This document shows positions 34,713-43,551 of a stretch of 52,600 bases of DNA, piece by piece. This stretch comes from Roseiflexaceae bacterium. Lineage in GTDB: Bacteria; Chloroflexota; Chloroflexia; Chloroflexales; Roseiflexaceae. A program made the position numbers and the translations under genes. Every line of letters starts with the position of its first letter. The stretch's first letter is position 1. The stretch spans positions 1 through 52,600 of the forward strand of contig CANFUF010000009.1 of NCBI GenBank assembly GCA_947450095.1, in the 5' to 3' direction. The notes under the pieces are model-generated. The model searched no databases. It was given only the letters and a program-made list of their open reading frames with translations, and was not told the DNA's origin.

Positions 34713-35084
34713 CTACTTGCGTTGCTTCAGATTGTTTCGGATTGCCGCAAGTATGACTGCTGGTGTGGGAGGGCATCCATCGAGTTGCGCTTTGACGGGG
34801 ATTTCAGGGGCATCGAGCAATCCACCACGGCCAAACGGCGCACCATTGAGGGCGCATTGTCCTACGGCAATAATTGTTGGTCGTTCACTCATGCTCGTAA
34901 TAGTTTGTACGATGTAACTGCGGGTATATTGTGACAAAATGCCGGTAAGTAACCAGACATCGGCATCAATTGGCGTCGAGACAAATTCCATATCTGGTGC
35001 TTGTGCCACCGCCAACACTATTTCGGCGTCACATCCTCCACATGAACCGGTATTTGCACGAAAAACGCGGATGGGCAATGCCAT
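34713..35084 (-). CDS. [NiFe]-hydrogenase small subunit, NuoB/EchC-like
   Basis: A 123-residue protein. Cys15 and Cys18 (GSCGGCD), Cys77 (GQCA) and Cys104 (DGCPPTP) are the four ligands of the proximal 4Fe-4S cluster in group 4 hydrogenases and complex I. It should pass electrons between this cluster and the large subunit. The start is ATG 35084 behind AAGGGAG. It is somewhat shorter than EchC/HycG. Confidence 0.88.
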   Translation of the reverse strand: MALPIRVFRANTGSCGGCDAEIVLAVAQAPDMEFVSTPIDADVWLLTGILSQYTRSYIVQTITSMSERPTIIAVGQCALNGAPFGRGGLLDAPEIPVKAQLDGCPPTPAVILAAIRNNLKQRK

Positions 35085-35096
35085 CGTCTACTCCCT

Positions 35097-36557
35097 TTAT
35101 GAGGCGGTACGCACAAATGTCAACCCACGAATGACATCGTCAATCATCGTCAACAAAATTTGTGGATACAACCCGATTACACAACACACCCCAAGCAAGA
35201 TAAACAATACGACGGACAATCCGACTGGTTCACTCAAGAGGCGGCGATCACTTTGGCGCTCGATTTCTTGGGTGGCGAGCAAGATTGGCATCTCTTCGGT
35301 AGGAAGTTCTTCGGCGGCACCCAATAAGCGCTCATACAAGAGCCGGGCAATTGCTGCCAACATCAACAACGACCCAATGCCAAGTAATACCACAAATATG
35401 GGATTTGCATGGGCAGCGGCATCGTAGATGAGTAATTTACTGGTATACGAACTGAATGGGGGCATCCCGAGTAACAACAACAATCCCCCGATAAACCCAC
35501 TTCCTGCCAGGGGCCAACGCCACAATAAATCGCGGCGAATTGTGACTACCGGACGACCATCGGGGCGTTCGAGTAAGGCAATTGACACAAAAATAATTAA
35601 GACGGCAATCATCTGATTGAACATCTCAAAAATCGCCCCTGCCAAACCAGTGCTACTCGCGCTGGCCACCCCAAACAGCATCAATCCGCTATTGGCGACA
35701 ATCAAATAGCTTGGTGTGCGCCGCAAATGAGGAGTGGCCAAGCCAAACAACGCCGCCAAAATCATCGTGACTGCCCCGAGATACATCAACATCTGCATCC
35801 CGTGGGCGTTTTCGCTGACAATGACCGGGAAAAATTGGAACGTCGCAATCAAAAATAATAACCCGGTGCTGTTGAGCGCTGTGATAATCAAAACGGTAAC
35901 CATGGGGGCCGCATATTCGGTGACTTCAATCAGCCATGATTGAAACGGAAAAATCGCTAAGCGCATCCCAAAGCCCACAATCAGCAATGCCATAATTAAG
36001 TGTGCCGGTGAGCCTTGCCCGTTTTGTTCGGTTGGCCAATAAATTGTCAGTAATACATAGGCCATATACATGGCAAACCCTGACAACAGCACCAATACCA
36101 AATAGTGTAACGCCGTAATAAGTGGTGACCGTTCGACCAATACGGTACTTCCGATGGGCAAGTCGACAATCGCCAAAATCGCCAGCAGACCACTACTTAC
36201 CATCAATAAGCTTGCCACAAAGGGCTCTTGCATTAACAAGACGGTGGCATTGGTGATGCCCAAAATAAGTAGACTGACGGGGACGAAGTTTTCGCCATGG
36301 GCAATAAAAAACGTGACCACATAGCTAAATAACGCCACTCCCAAAATCGTCAACATGACCAGGCGCCCGAGGGGGTCAATCGTCATGGTCAACCCCAGCA
36401 GGCGCACTGGTGCATCAACGGGGAGCTGGAGGACCAAGGCGATTTGCACAATGACGGCTAACATCCCGCCCGAAATCGACGGCATGATTTGGGCCCGCAA
36501 CAAAAACAGTCCAGCGGCCATGGCTGCGGGGAAAAAAATGATAAGCAGGTACAGCAT
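35097..36557 (-). CDS. NuoN/HyfF-like antiporter-type membrane subunit
   Basis: A 486-residue protein with about 14 helices. GFGMRLAIFPFQSWL followed by AAPMVTVLI corresponds to the central Pfh-W-L and aP motif of the family; the key Lys before it is Arg here. GMPPFSSYTSKLLIYDAA keeps the Lys of helix 12. At the place of the helix 5 Glu the sequence reads LLMVSSGLLAI. Normally such subunits move protons or sodium. The start overlaps the stop of the next upstream gene by one base. Confidence 0.75.
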   Translation of the reverse strand: MLYLLIIFFPAAMAAGLFLLRAQIMPSISGGMLAVIVQIALVLQLPVDAPVRLLGLTMTIDPLGRLVMLTILGVALFSYVVTFFIAHGENFVPVSLLILGITNATVLLMQEPFVASLLMVSSGLLAILAIVDLPIGSTVLVERSPLITALHYLVLVLLSGFAMYMAYVLLTIYWPTEQNGQGSPAHLIMALLIVGFGMRLAIFPFQSWLIEVTEYAAPMVTVLIITALNSTGLLFLIATFQFFPVIVSENAHGMQMLMYLGAVTMILAALFGLATPHLRRTPSYLIVANSGLMLFGVASASSTGLAGAIFEMFNQMIAVLIIFVSIALLERPDGRPVVTIRRDLLWRWPLAGSGFIGGLLLLLGMPPFSSYTSKLLIYDAAAHANPIFVVLLGIGSLLMLAAIARLLYERLLGAAEELPTEEMPILLATQEIERQSDRRLLSEPVGLSVVLFILLGVCCVIGLYPQILLTMIDDVIRGLTFVRTAS

Positions 36558-37279
36558 CAGCGTTTATACAATTCGTTGAGTTCGAGTGTCTTGAGCCGAC
36601 CATACATTAGTCCACTCAAATACGACACCGACAGCGAAAGCACAATGGTCGTTAACCCCAACATTGCCAACGGAAACACCTGTACAGTGCTAGCTATGGC
36701 AGTGTACAACAAATCGATACTACTGACACAAACGAGTAATCCCAGCCCCAGTTTGAGCAAATCGTTGGCGGTGACAATCGTGAAAATACCCGTGAGTGTC
36801 AGCCAATACCACGCAAAATCGACTTCTTCGCTGCCAATGGGATAGAGACGGGGCAAAATAAAACTGGCAATGGCAGCAAGAATAAGCGCCCACATTGGTA
36901 CCACAAAGTCAGCAAAGCGCAACGGCGCCACGAGTTGTTTGCGTTGGGCGCGGCGGGCGGCACGCCGGAGCTCTGCTAAGCTGAATTCGTCGAGCGCATC
37001 GGCATCATAATCGCGTGAAAATGTCAGCGCGGTGACTGCCAAAATGAGGACTGCCGATAACCCGGCGATTAATTTGACCAATACCGTCGTGCTAATCGCT
37101 ACCCCAAGTAGGGTCAAATCGGGTTTGATGAATTGGGGTTGTGCCAAAAATGCCGCCACAAACAGGTAATTGAAGAACAACCCGATGAGTGTTGAGCGCC
37201 ATTGTTGCGCCAACAAAATTAATCCTGCCGAAAGTGCAATGCCGATGAGTGGCCATTGGGTATTAAAAAATTCAGCCAT
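36557..37279 (-). CDS. HyfE-like membrane subunit
   Basis: A 240-residue protein with about seven helices and a basic loop (about 100-125, rich in Arg and Ala). The C-terminal half resembles the NuoK-like part of HyfE. ATG 37279 is chosen because the sequence upstream in frame belongs to the NuoL-like gene. The gap to that gene is 8 bp. The assignment rests on position, size and topology. Confidence 0.6.
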   Translation of the reverse strand: MAEFFNTQWPLIGIALSAGLILLAQQWRSTLIGLFFNYLFVAAFLAQPQFIKPDLTLLGVAISTTVLVKLIAGLSAVLILAVTALTFSRDYDADALDEFSLAELRRAARRAQRKQLVAPLRFADFVVPMWALILAAIASFILPRLYPIGSEEVDFAWYWLTLTGIFTIVTANDLLKLGLGLLVCVSSIDLLYTAIASTVQVFPLAMLGLTTIVLSLSVSYLSGLMYGRLKTLELNELYKR

Positions 37280-37287
37280 GCGTGCCT

Positions 37288-39048
37288 CTATATCAACAAT
37301 AGGACGATGACAATCAAGCCCATTACCAACCCAGCGACATAATAGCGTTCTTCGCCGAGCCGTAATATCCACTGAATGGCGCCGCCGATCCGAATAAGTA
37401 CTTGCCACGCCCCTCCCAACAACCAATCGGCCCGTACGATACCGGTAAGTAGCGACAAACTTTCGGCAGTCGCTTGGGGTGGTACTGCGACGGTGGCTTG
37501 TTCATTTGGTCCGGCCATTTGGCGTTGCCGTGTGCGGGCTGCCAACAATGGCAGTACGATAATCAACACCGCGGCACCTGCCAGGGCCAACTGTTGCTCA
37601 AGTGACGGGAGTGTCGGTGGGGTGATGACGGCGTCGATTATAAAACGCTTTTGGAGTGGTACTAACCACCACGTCCAGAGGAAGCGCGGGATGATTCCTC
37701 CGATAAAAATAATCGCAGCCAGAACTATCGAACCCAACCACGCACCCCACGTGGGGATGGCTGATACGATGATTTGGTCGGTTGCGAGCACTCGGGGCAT
37801 GCGTCGCCAGATACTTGCCAATGCGACTGACCATGCTAGTCCTTGGAGTGATCCACAAATCAATAATGCGATGATTACCCATGGTGCTTGGGTTAACAAC
37901 ACATCCGCAACCCACCAGCGGGCAATAAAGCCAATCGTTCCTGGGATACCAATTGATGACGCCACGGCTATGAGCAAAATAATCCCAGCAATACCAATCT
38001 TGGCACGGGGGCGTAGTTGACTCAAATCGTCGGTATTGCTCCGTACTTCGATGTACGCAATTGCCAATGCAATCATTACGGTCGAAATAATTGCATTGAG
38101 TAACAAGAGGGGCACACCGAGTAACAATGCGCGACTATCGCTAATCGCCACCAAGACGATTAAGGCAAATTGGGTACTAGCATGCCAGCCCAACATGGCC
38201 CGGAGCCGGGTTGCGCCGATGGCACCGGTGGCACATCCTAGGGCACTCAAAATCGCGACTACTACCAAGACAATCGTCCAGGTGCTATTGATGAGGGGGG
38301 CTTGGGTGGCGGCCATGTCGATGAACGCCAATACGCCGAGTAACGGAATCCCCAGTGGGATGAGAAATACCGCCAAAATTGCGGGTGCGCTGCTTAAGCT
38401 ACTCATATAACTATGAAACGGCAACAATCCCATCGCCAAAAACGCTGCCAGGCTCCAATAAATGATTAATGTGCCAGGCAACGCTCCCAATGGGATGTAT
38501 TGGCGCCAAAAAGTGGCCACAAGCAACAATATCGCCCCAGCAATCCCCCCAACCACACTAATTAAGGGGGTATTGCTCCCTGGCAATGATCCACTAAGTC
38601 GCATGAGGATCCCACCGACGAGTGCGGCTACGCCCCATGCAAAAATTCGTAGGGGGGTATCTTGGGCTGCAACGCCGATAATGATAATGCTGACGTGGAG
38701 GAGTAATAATGCGATTAAGCGTCCATAATTACGCAGATTGTAGGGTAATGAATGGATTAAGCCAATCATCCCTGCCACACTACAAAACAACACTACGACA
38801 CACACTACCCAATTGAGCATATCAAAGCGTAATGTGAGGGTTGTGGTGAAATCGTTGATATGCATCCATGGAATGGCGAGCATTTGTAAGGGCAACCCAT
38901 AAATAACGCCCGAAATAGTGAGAATGACGGCACTAAGAAATAATGTACCAATCGCCACATACCCGATATGACGTGTTGGCACGACACGATCCAGAAACCA
39001 CGCTGCGATGGCTGCCAACAACGGTAATAATAGCGCCACAATTAGCAT
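37288..39048 (-). CDS. NuoL/HyfB-like antiporter-type membrane subunit
   Basis: A 586-residue protein with about 15 helices. GLLPFHSYMSSLSSAPA and the later RLRAMLGWHASTQFALI correspond to the Pfh-WL and KrlLAySTxsq motifs of NuoL/HyfB. The usual Glu of helix 5 is missing (RIFAWGVAALVGG) and the Lys preceding PFH is not present. ATG 39048 stands behind GGGGAG. Loss of these charges would impair proton pumping, if the alignment is right. Confidence 0.75.
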   Translation of the reverse strand: MLIVALLLPLLAAIAAWFLDRVVPTRHIGYVAIGTLFLSAVILTISGVIYGLPLQMLAIPWMHINDFTTTLTLRFDMLNWVVCVVVLFCSVAGMIGLIHSLPYNLRNYGRLIALLLLHVSIIIIGVAAQDTPLRIFAWGVAALVGGILMRLSGSLPGSNTPLISVVGGIAGAILLLVATFWRQYIPLGALPGTLIIYWSLAAFLAMGLLPFHSYMSSLSSAPAILAVFLIPLGIPLLGVLAFIDMAATQAPLINSTWTIVLVVVAILSALGCATGAIGATRLRAMLGWHASTQFALIVLVAISDSRALLLGVPLLLLNAIISTVMIALAIAYIEVRSNTDDLSQLRPRAKIGIAGIILLIAVASSIGIPGTIGFIARWWVADVLLTQAPWVIIALLICGSLQGLAWSVALASIWRRMPRVLATDQIIVSAIPTWGAWLGSIVLAAIIFIGGIIPRFLWTWWLVPLQKRFIIDAVITPPTLPSLEQQLALAGAAVLIIVLPLLAARTRQRQMAGPNEQATVAVPPQATAESLSLLTGIVRADWLLGGAWQVLIRIGGAIQWILRLGEERYYVAGLVMGLIVIVLLLI

Positions 39049-39064
39049 AGATGACCACTCCCCT

Positions 39065-40138
39065 TTAACATTCGGCGCAGGCGGTACAAGTGTCGGTAGA
39101 GGCGATTATGGGTAATAAATCATCAAGTTGCGCATTGAGCAACAATGAACGACTGAGTAAACGATCGAGCTGGCGTTGCATCAGGATTTCGCATTGAGTG
39201 ATGCGCACACCATCACTACTGATGATATAGGTTAATAATCCGCGTGGTGCTTCGACACTGCCACTCGCAATCCCTGTTGTCAATAAGGGCATATCCCCTT
39301 CACATGGACCAGTCTTGAGGAGCCGTTGCGATTGCTCGACCATTTTGGCACTTTCGTGTGATTCTAGGAGCATTACAATCAGCCGCGCATAGACATCGCC
39401 ACCCGCTTGGACGACACGATTGACATCGAGGCGTTGATAGGCCGCATAGGGCATGTCAAAGCGTAAATCACGAGTGATTCCTGACGCACGGGCGATAATC
39501 CCACCGATTTCAAGTTGGGCAACAGCGTTGTTGGCTAAGGTGCCAATTTCGACTGTACGGGCCAAAAGATTGCGGTTATCGATAATCGTATCAATCACGG
39601 CATATAACTGTTTAGTTAGTTGGGTAATCCCGGTTTGAATCAATGACAATGCGTGGCCTGGAGGATTGTAGGCCAAGCCACCAGGCATGATAATGTTGGG
39701 TGCACTCCGACTCGTAATTAATTCAAGCAAGAGCGTGTTTGTCGCTTGTTGAAGCGTGCGGAGCGCTTTGGCGTGATGTTCGACGCCAACTACACTACAC
39801 AGATTTGCGGCACCTGCGAGATTCATCCCCATGCGTTCGAGCTCGACCACTATCATCCGGATTAGTTGCGCGCGCATTGGGACCGGCGTGTTGGTTAAGG
39901 TCTCAATAGCTTGACAGAATGCCATCATATGCGCATGTCCGCAGGTACCACAAATCCGTGGCACGAGCGTAAACGCTTGTGATAGTGGAATCCGACTAAT
40001 CCGATCAGCACAACCACGTTCATTCATACCGTTGTGATAATCGATATTGGTGATAGTCTCACCCTCGAGATCCATGATGAACCGCTGTGGACCACGCCAG
40101 GCAGGGTGAAATGGACCGAGGGTTAGGGAATAGCTCAC
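39065..40138 (-). CDS. [NiFe]-hydrogenase large subunit, group 4-like (EchE/CooH type)
   Basis: A 357-residue protein that should hold the NiFe centre. The N-terminal motif RICGTCGHAH supplies Cys63 and Cys66 and fits RxCGxCx3H. The C-terminal DTCTAC supplies Cys351 and Cys354, with a third Cys357 as the last residue, where His or Arg is usual. The length equals that of EchE and CooH. There is no C-terminal extension, so no maturation protease would be needed. GTG 40138 is chosen, nine bases after GGAG; LTLGPFHPAWRGP then matches the family start. The upstream 65 codons in frame are not family sequence. It is the first gene of the operon. A fused or neighbouring NuoC domain is absent. Confidence 0.85.
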   Translation of the reverse strand: MSYSLTLGPFHPAWRGPQRFIMDLEGETITNIDYHNGMNERGCADRISRIPLSQAFTLVPRICGTCGHAHMMAFCQAIETLTNTPVPMRAQLIRMIVVELERMGMNLAGAANLCSVVGVEHHAKALRTLQQATNTLLLELITSRSAPNIIMPGGLAYNPPGHALSLIQTGITQLTKQLYAVIDTIIDNRNLLARTVEIGTLANNAVAQLEIGGIIARASGITRDLRFDMPYAAYQRLDVNRVVQAGGDVYARLIVMLLESHESAKMVEQSQRLLKTGPCEGDMPLLTTGIASGSVEAPRGLLTYIISSDGVRITQCEILMQRQLDRLLSRSLLLNAQLDDLLPIIASTDTCTACAEC

Positions 40139-40220
40139 GCTGATTGACTCCAAACCGAACCAACACTTTTGCTGATTATACCATACAGGAAGCGGGAAGG
40201 AGGAAGGAGGAAGTGAGATG

Positions 40221-40260
40221 GGGCGAATCATGCCGGCGAATTCATTCGCCGCTATTCGCT
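40221..40260. repeat. Nested palindrome, inverted copy of 4670-4708
   Basis: It matches 39 bases of the element at 4666-4710 exactly, in reverse orientation. It is followed by GTTTGAGGCATGCATCAAAC, a further palindrome. The gap 40139-40341 otherwise shows a purine-rich run (40191-40218) and the spoVS terminator. Confidence 0.8.
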
Positions 40261-40288
40261 CAGGTTTGAGGCATGCATCAAACGCACA

Positions 40289-40322
40289 CAAACACCGCCA
40301 ACCAGGTGGTTGACGGTGTTTG
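40289..40322 (-). terminator. Hairpin terminator of spoVS
   Basis: CAAACACCGCCAACC (40289-40303) pairs, with one mismatch, with GGTTGACGGTGTTTG (40308-40322), 19 bp after the stop codon. The T-run is weak. Confidence 0.6.
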
Positions 40323-40341
40323 TAGTAGCGCATAGGAATAT

Positions 40342-40686
40342 TTAGCGGCGGAAGACCATTAATCGAATCGCAGTCCGTTCTTCGTTTTCGATCATGACAT
40401 CCATAAACGAGGGCACGCAGACAATTTCGATGTGTTCTGCCGCCAAATAGGTATGTGCGATGGCAATTGCTTTGATTGCTTGGCTAGTTGCCCCAGCCCC
40501 AATCGTTTGGATTTCGGCGCTTCGTTGGTCACGAATGACTCCGGCAATTGCGCCGGCGACGGCACTTGGACGTGAGCGCGTAGACACTTTCAGTATCTCT
40601 ACTGCGTCAGTGTCATTGGGAGACGCAGTAGGCTGCATCTGTACGGTGTTCGTGGCGAATACATCGTGCGTATACTGTGTATCCAT
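40342..40686 (-). CDS. spoVS: Stage V sporulation protein S homologue
   Basis: A 114-residue protein. The core KVSTRSRPSAVAGAIAGVI, then GAGATSQAIKAIAIA and VPSFMDV, is almost invariant in SpoVS. It is a small dimeric nucleic-acid-binding-type fold that acts in late sporulation in Bacillus and in nonsporulating bacteria has an unknown role. ATG 40686 stands behind GGGAG. It lies directly downstream of the RNase Y gene, as is common in other phyla, and is probably cotranscribed. Confidence 0.93.
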   Translation of the reverse strand: MDTQYTHDVFATNTVQMQPTASPNDTDAVEILKVSTRSRPSAVAGAIAGVIRDQRSAEIQTIGAGATSQAIKAIAIAHTYLAAEHIEIVCVPSFMDVMIENEERTAIRLMVFRR

Positions 40687-40793
40687 CGTACACACTCCCT
40701 CACTGTATGCTTGGTAATGGTCAGCCAAAAACGACGAGAATTGAATGAAGATGGATGCGTCGTTTTTGGTCAATTGTCTGGTGGCGAATCTGG

Positions 40794-42323
40794 TTAGCGG
40801 GCGTATTCGGTGGTGCGCGTCTCACGGATAACGGTGACTTTGATTTGGCCTGGGTATTGCAGGCTTTCCTCGATTTTTTTGGCGATGTCACGAGCCAAAT
40901 GAATGCTCCCCAAGTCGTCAATCGTCTCGGGTACTACCATGATGCGCACTTCACGGCCGGCTTGGACGGCAAAGGCTCGCTGTACCCCTTCAAACGATGT
41001 GGCAACTCCTTCGAGTGCTTCGAGGCGTTTGATGTACAAATCGAGTGTTTCGCGGCGGGCACCGGGGCGTCCACCGGAAATAGCATCCACTGCTTGGACC
41101 AAAAAGGCCTCGACGGTGGTTGGTTCTTCGTCGTTGTGATGGGCGGCAATGGCATGCACGATGGCTGGTGAGCGCCCGAGGCGCTTGGCGATATCGGCAC
41201 CAATTACGGCGTGTGGCCCTTGTACTTCGTGGTCAACGGCTTTACCGATGTCATGGAGTAAGGCCGCTGTTTTGGCGATGGCAATGTTGGCACCTAGTTC
41301 GGCTGCCATGTGGGCTGCCAGCAATGCACATTCGAGTGAGTGCTGGAGCACGTTTTGGCCATAGCTGGTGCGATATTTGAGCCGACCAAGCAGTTTGATT
41401 AAATCGGGGTGCAACCCTTGCACATTGGCTTCGTAGGCGACCCGTTCGCCTTCTTCACGCATTACCACATCGAGGTCTTGTTGGGTTTTGGCGACCACTT
41501 CTTCGATGCGGGTAGGGTGGATGCGGCCGTCTTTGAGTAATTTGCCCAGTGACAACCGGGCGACTTCACGGCGCACGGGGTCATGGCACGACAACGTCAC
41601 GGCATCGGGAGTGTCATCGACAATGATATCGACGCCGGTGATTTGCTCAAAGGCCCGGATGTTGCGCCCTTCGCGACCGATGATGCGCCCTTTGATTTCT
41701 TCGGATGGCAACGGCACAGTCGACACCGTGATTTCGGCGACATAATCAGAAGCACAGCGTTGGATGGCCATGCTGATAATTTTGCGGGCTGTTTTGTCGG
41801 CTTCGTCGTTGGTGACGCGTTCGATTTCGCGGATGCGGCGGGCCGACTCATCACGGGCTTCGGCTTCGACTTGTTGCAAGATGATTTCGCGGGCCTGCAA
41901 CTCGGTCAACCCCGAAATGCGCTCGAGTTCGGTGCGCTGTTGGCTACGGAACGTTTCGGCTTCGGTGTTGAGTTGCTCGACTTGGCGTTCGCGTTGTTGG
42001 ATTTGGCGCTCACGTCGTTCGACGCCTTCGACTTTGCGGTCGAGGACTTCTTCTTTGCGACTGAGGCGTTCTTCTTGTTGGCGAATCGACTGACGGGCTT
42101 CACGGATTTGCGTTTCGGCTTCGGTACGGATGCGTAACGCCTCGTCGGATGCCTGGATTTTGAGTTCTTTGTGTTCGGCGCGGACTGATTCGATCTTGAG
42201 TTGCCATTCGGCGTTTAGGCGACTGATTTGGTTTTGTACATTCGTTTTATGTATGAATACCGCTATCCCAAAGCCAGCGGCACCCCCAACCAGTAACATA
42301 ATAACGGAGAGTATATTCTCCAC
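40794..42323 (-). CDS. rny: Ribonuclease Y
   Basis: A 509-residue endoribonuclease that starts mRNA decay at the membrane. It has an N-terminal helix (about 5-25), a long Glu/Arg-rich coiled coil (about 30-180), a KH domain with [15 protein letters not shown], and an HD domain with [12 protein letters not shown], whose His-Asp pair binds the metal. GTG 42323 is the start, behind GGGAGG. The length is normal for the family. Confidence 0.97.
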   Translation of the reverse strand: MENILSVIMLLVGGAAGFGIAVFIHKTNVQNQISRLNAEWQLKIESVRAEHKELKIQASDEALRIRTEAETQIREARQSIRQQEERLSRKEEVLDRKVEGVERRERQIQQRERQVEQLNTEAETFRSQQRTELERISGLTELQAREIILQQVEAEARDESARRIREIERVTNDEADKTARKIISMAIQRCASDYVAEITVSTVPLPSEEIKGRIIGREGRNIRAFEQITGVDIIVDDTPDAVTLSCHDPVRREVARLSLGKLLKDGRIHPTRIEEVVAKTQQDLDVVMREEGERVAYEANVQGLHPDLIKLLGRLKYRTSYGQNVLQHSLECALLAAHMAAELGANIAIAKTAALLHDIGKAVDHEVQGPHAVIGADIAKRLGRSPAIVHAIAAHHNDEEPTTVEAFLVQAVDAISGGRPGARRETLDLYIKRLEALEGVATSFEGVQRAFAVQAGREVRIMVVPETIDDLGSIHLARDIAKKIEESLQYPGQIKVTVIRETRTTEYAR

Positions 42324-42501
42324 GTGGATCCTCCCTAATTCAAAGCCATAGTCCTACACATGAAAATGTGCAAACATGACGAAACCGTCTGTGTAGAAAA
42401 CTATTTGCATTATATTACTCTTTGAGGGTATTTTTTGTCAAGATAACCGCAAAATACAAAAACTGCTCACGTATTACCAAATTCGTCTAAAAAAATGTCA
42501 G

Positions 42502-42975
42502 TTATTTGGTTAATTTTTTGAGTTCAATCAGGGCATGGCTCGCTATATAGCGATTCCACGCCACAATACTGAGTGCCCCGAATTGATTATGTGGCACTAT
42601 GTGATTGAGGGCAATGCCGGCCTGTTGTAATTGGAGCAGAAGCGTAATACTTTGGTCACGGGTGCTGGCCATCATCGTTGCCAATTCATGAATGGGCAAG
42701 GTTGATTCGGGTTGGAGTGCGTCATATTCGGCACTGTAGGGCTGCCCACTCATCACCGCACGAAGGCGTTGTTGCGCCCAACATTCAATGCCAATAATAT
42801 GGCGAATAAGGTCACGATTGGCTGGGATGTCACTGGCTTGGTGTATACCGTTCACTACTGTTGTGCCACCTTGACGGAGCAGGAGTTGCAATGCGGCATA
42901 ATCGGCAGGTTGCCAGGGACGCTCGAAAAAAAGCCAGCCACCAAAGTGAAAAATACGTTGTGATAGCGTCATCAT
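42502..42975 (-). CDS. DinB-like four-helix protein
   Basis: A 157-residue protein. The helical pattern with HIIGIECWAQQRLRAVMSG and a late YIASHALIELKKL fits the DinB/YfiT superfamily, metal-binding proteins often acting with bacillithiol or mycothiol. Two His (IRHIIGIE and ASHALIE) are in places typical of ligands. Start options are ATG 42975 and 42972. It is four bases from the upstream DUF983 gene, so both are in one operon. Confidence 0.65.
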   Translation of the reverse strand: MMTLSQRIFHFGGWLFFERPWQPADYAALQLLLRQGGTTVVNGIHQASDIPANRDLIRHIIGIECWAQQRLRAVMSGQPYSAEYDALQPESTLPIHELATMMASTRDQSITLLLQLQQAGIALNHIVPHNQFGALSIVAWNRYIASHALIELKKLTK

Positions 42976-42979
42976 TGGC

Positions 42980-43336
42980 CTATACGTCTTCAAAAATAGC
43001 CCCAGTTAAAAAAAGAACGCCGACCCACACCGCCCGGGCATGGCGATAAAAAAAGACACCGAACAAAATCATCACTGAAGCTGTCCCACCAATTAACCAT
43101 CCGGTTGGGATATCGGTGATAATCGCCAATACGGCGCCGACAATTGCCAAGAGGCACATCAATGCGGTATTAATGGCCATGGCACCAGTGACTTCACCGG
43201 CATCACGCTCAAATACGACACCGCAGACTGGACAACGGACATTCATCTGAAAAAGCGTACGAAACATCTGCCCACGTTGGCAGGCAGGACAACGCAATAG
43301 CATTGTGACACAAAAAATACGCAACACGCGCCACAC
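42980..43336 (-). CDS. DUF983 zinc-ribbon membrane protein
   Basis: A 118-residue protein. Two knuckles, CPACQRGQMF and CPVCGVVFERD, precede two membrane helices. This is the DUF983 layout, a family often found near cytochrome oxidase genes. The function is unknown. It starts at GTG 43336 behind GAGGTG. Confidence 0.88.
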   Translation of the reverse strand: MWRVLRIFCVTMLLRCPACQRGQMFRTLFQMNVRCPVCGVVFERDAGEVTGAMAINTALMCLLAIVGAVLAIITDIPTGWLIGGTASVMILFGVFFYRHARAVWVGVLFLTGAIFEDV

Positions 43337-43387
43337 GTGTCACCTCGTTATCTGTTATATATGGAAATCAAAAACAATGGAAAAGGG

Positions 43388-43464
43388 TGGTGGGCGATAA
43401 TGGACTCGAACCATCGACCTCAACGATGTCAACGTTGCGCTCTAACCAGCTGAGCTAATCGCCC
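43388..43464 (-). tRNA. tRNA-Val (GAC)
   Basis: The minus strand gives a full cloverleaf: acceptor GGGCGAT/ATCGCCC, D arm with AGCTCAGCTGGTTAGAGC, anticodon stem CAACG/CGTTG around loop TTGACAT (anticodon GAC), and T arm GGTTCGAGTCC. The discriminator base A and an encoded CCA follow. Confidence 0.95.
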
Positions 43465-43551
43465 GTGAGCAAAATAGTACCACGCCACGACGGCGTTTGT
43501 CAAATATCTGCTGATTTTTGCTGATGAGCGCTCGGTTGATTGCTGATGATT

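Noticed and set aside
37376-38020. 214-codon plus-strand frame
   Set aside because: It is antisense to the NuoL-like membrane protein gene; Thr/Asn-rich sequence typical of antisense of hydrophobic codons.
39065-40138. Reading the large subunit as complex I NuoD only
   Set aside because: NuoD lacks the paired NiFe cysteines, whereas both CxxC pairs are present here.
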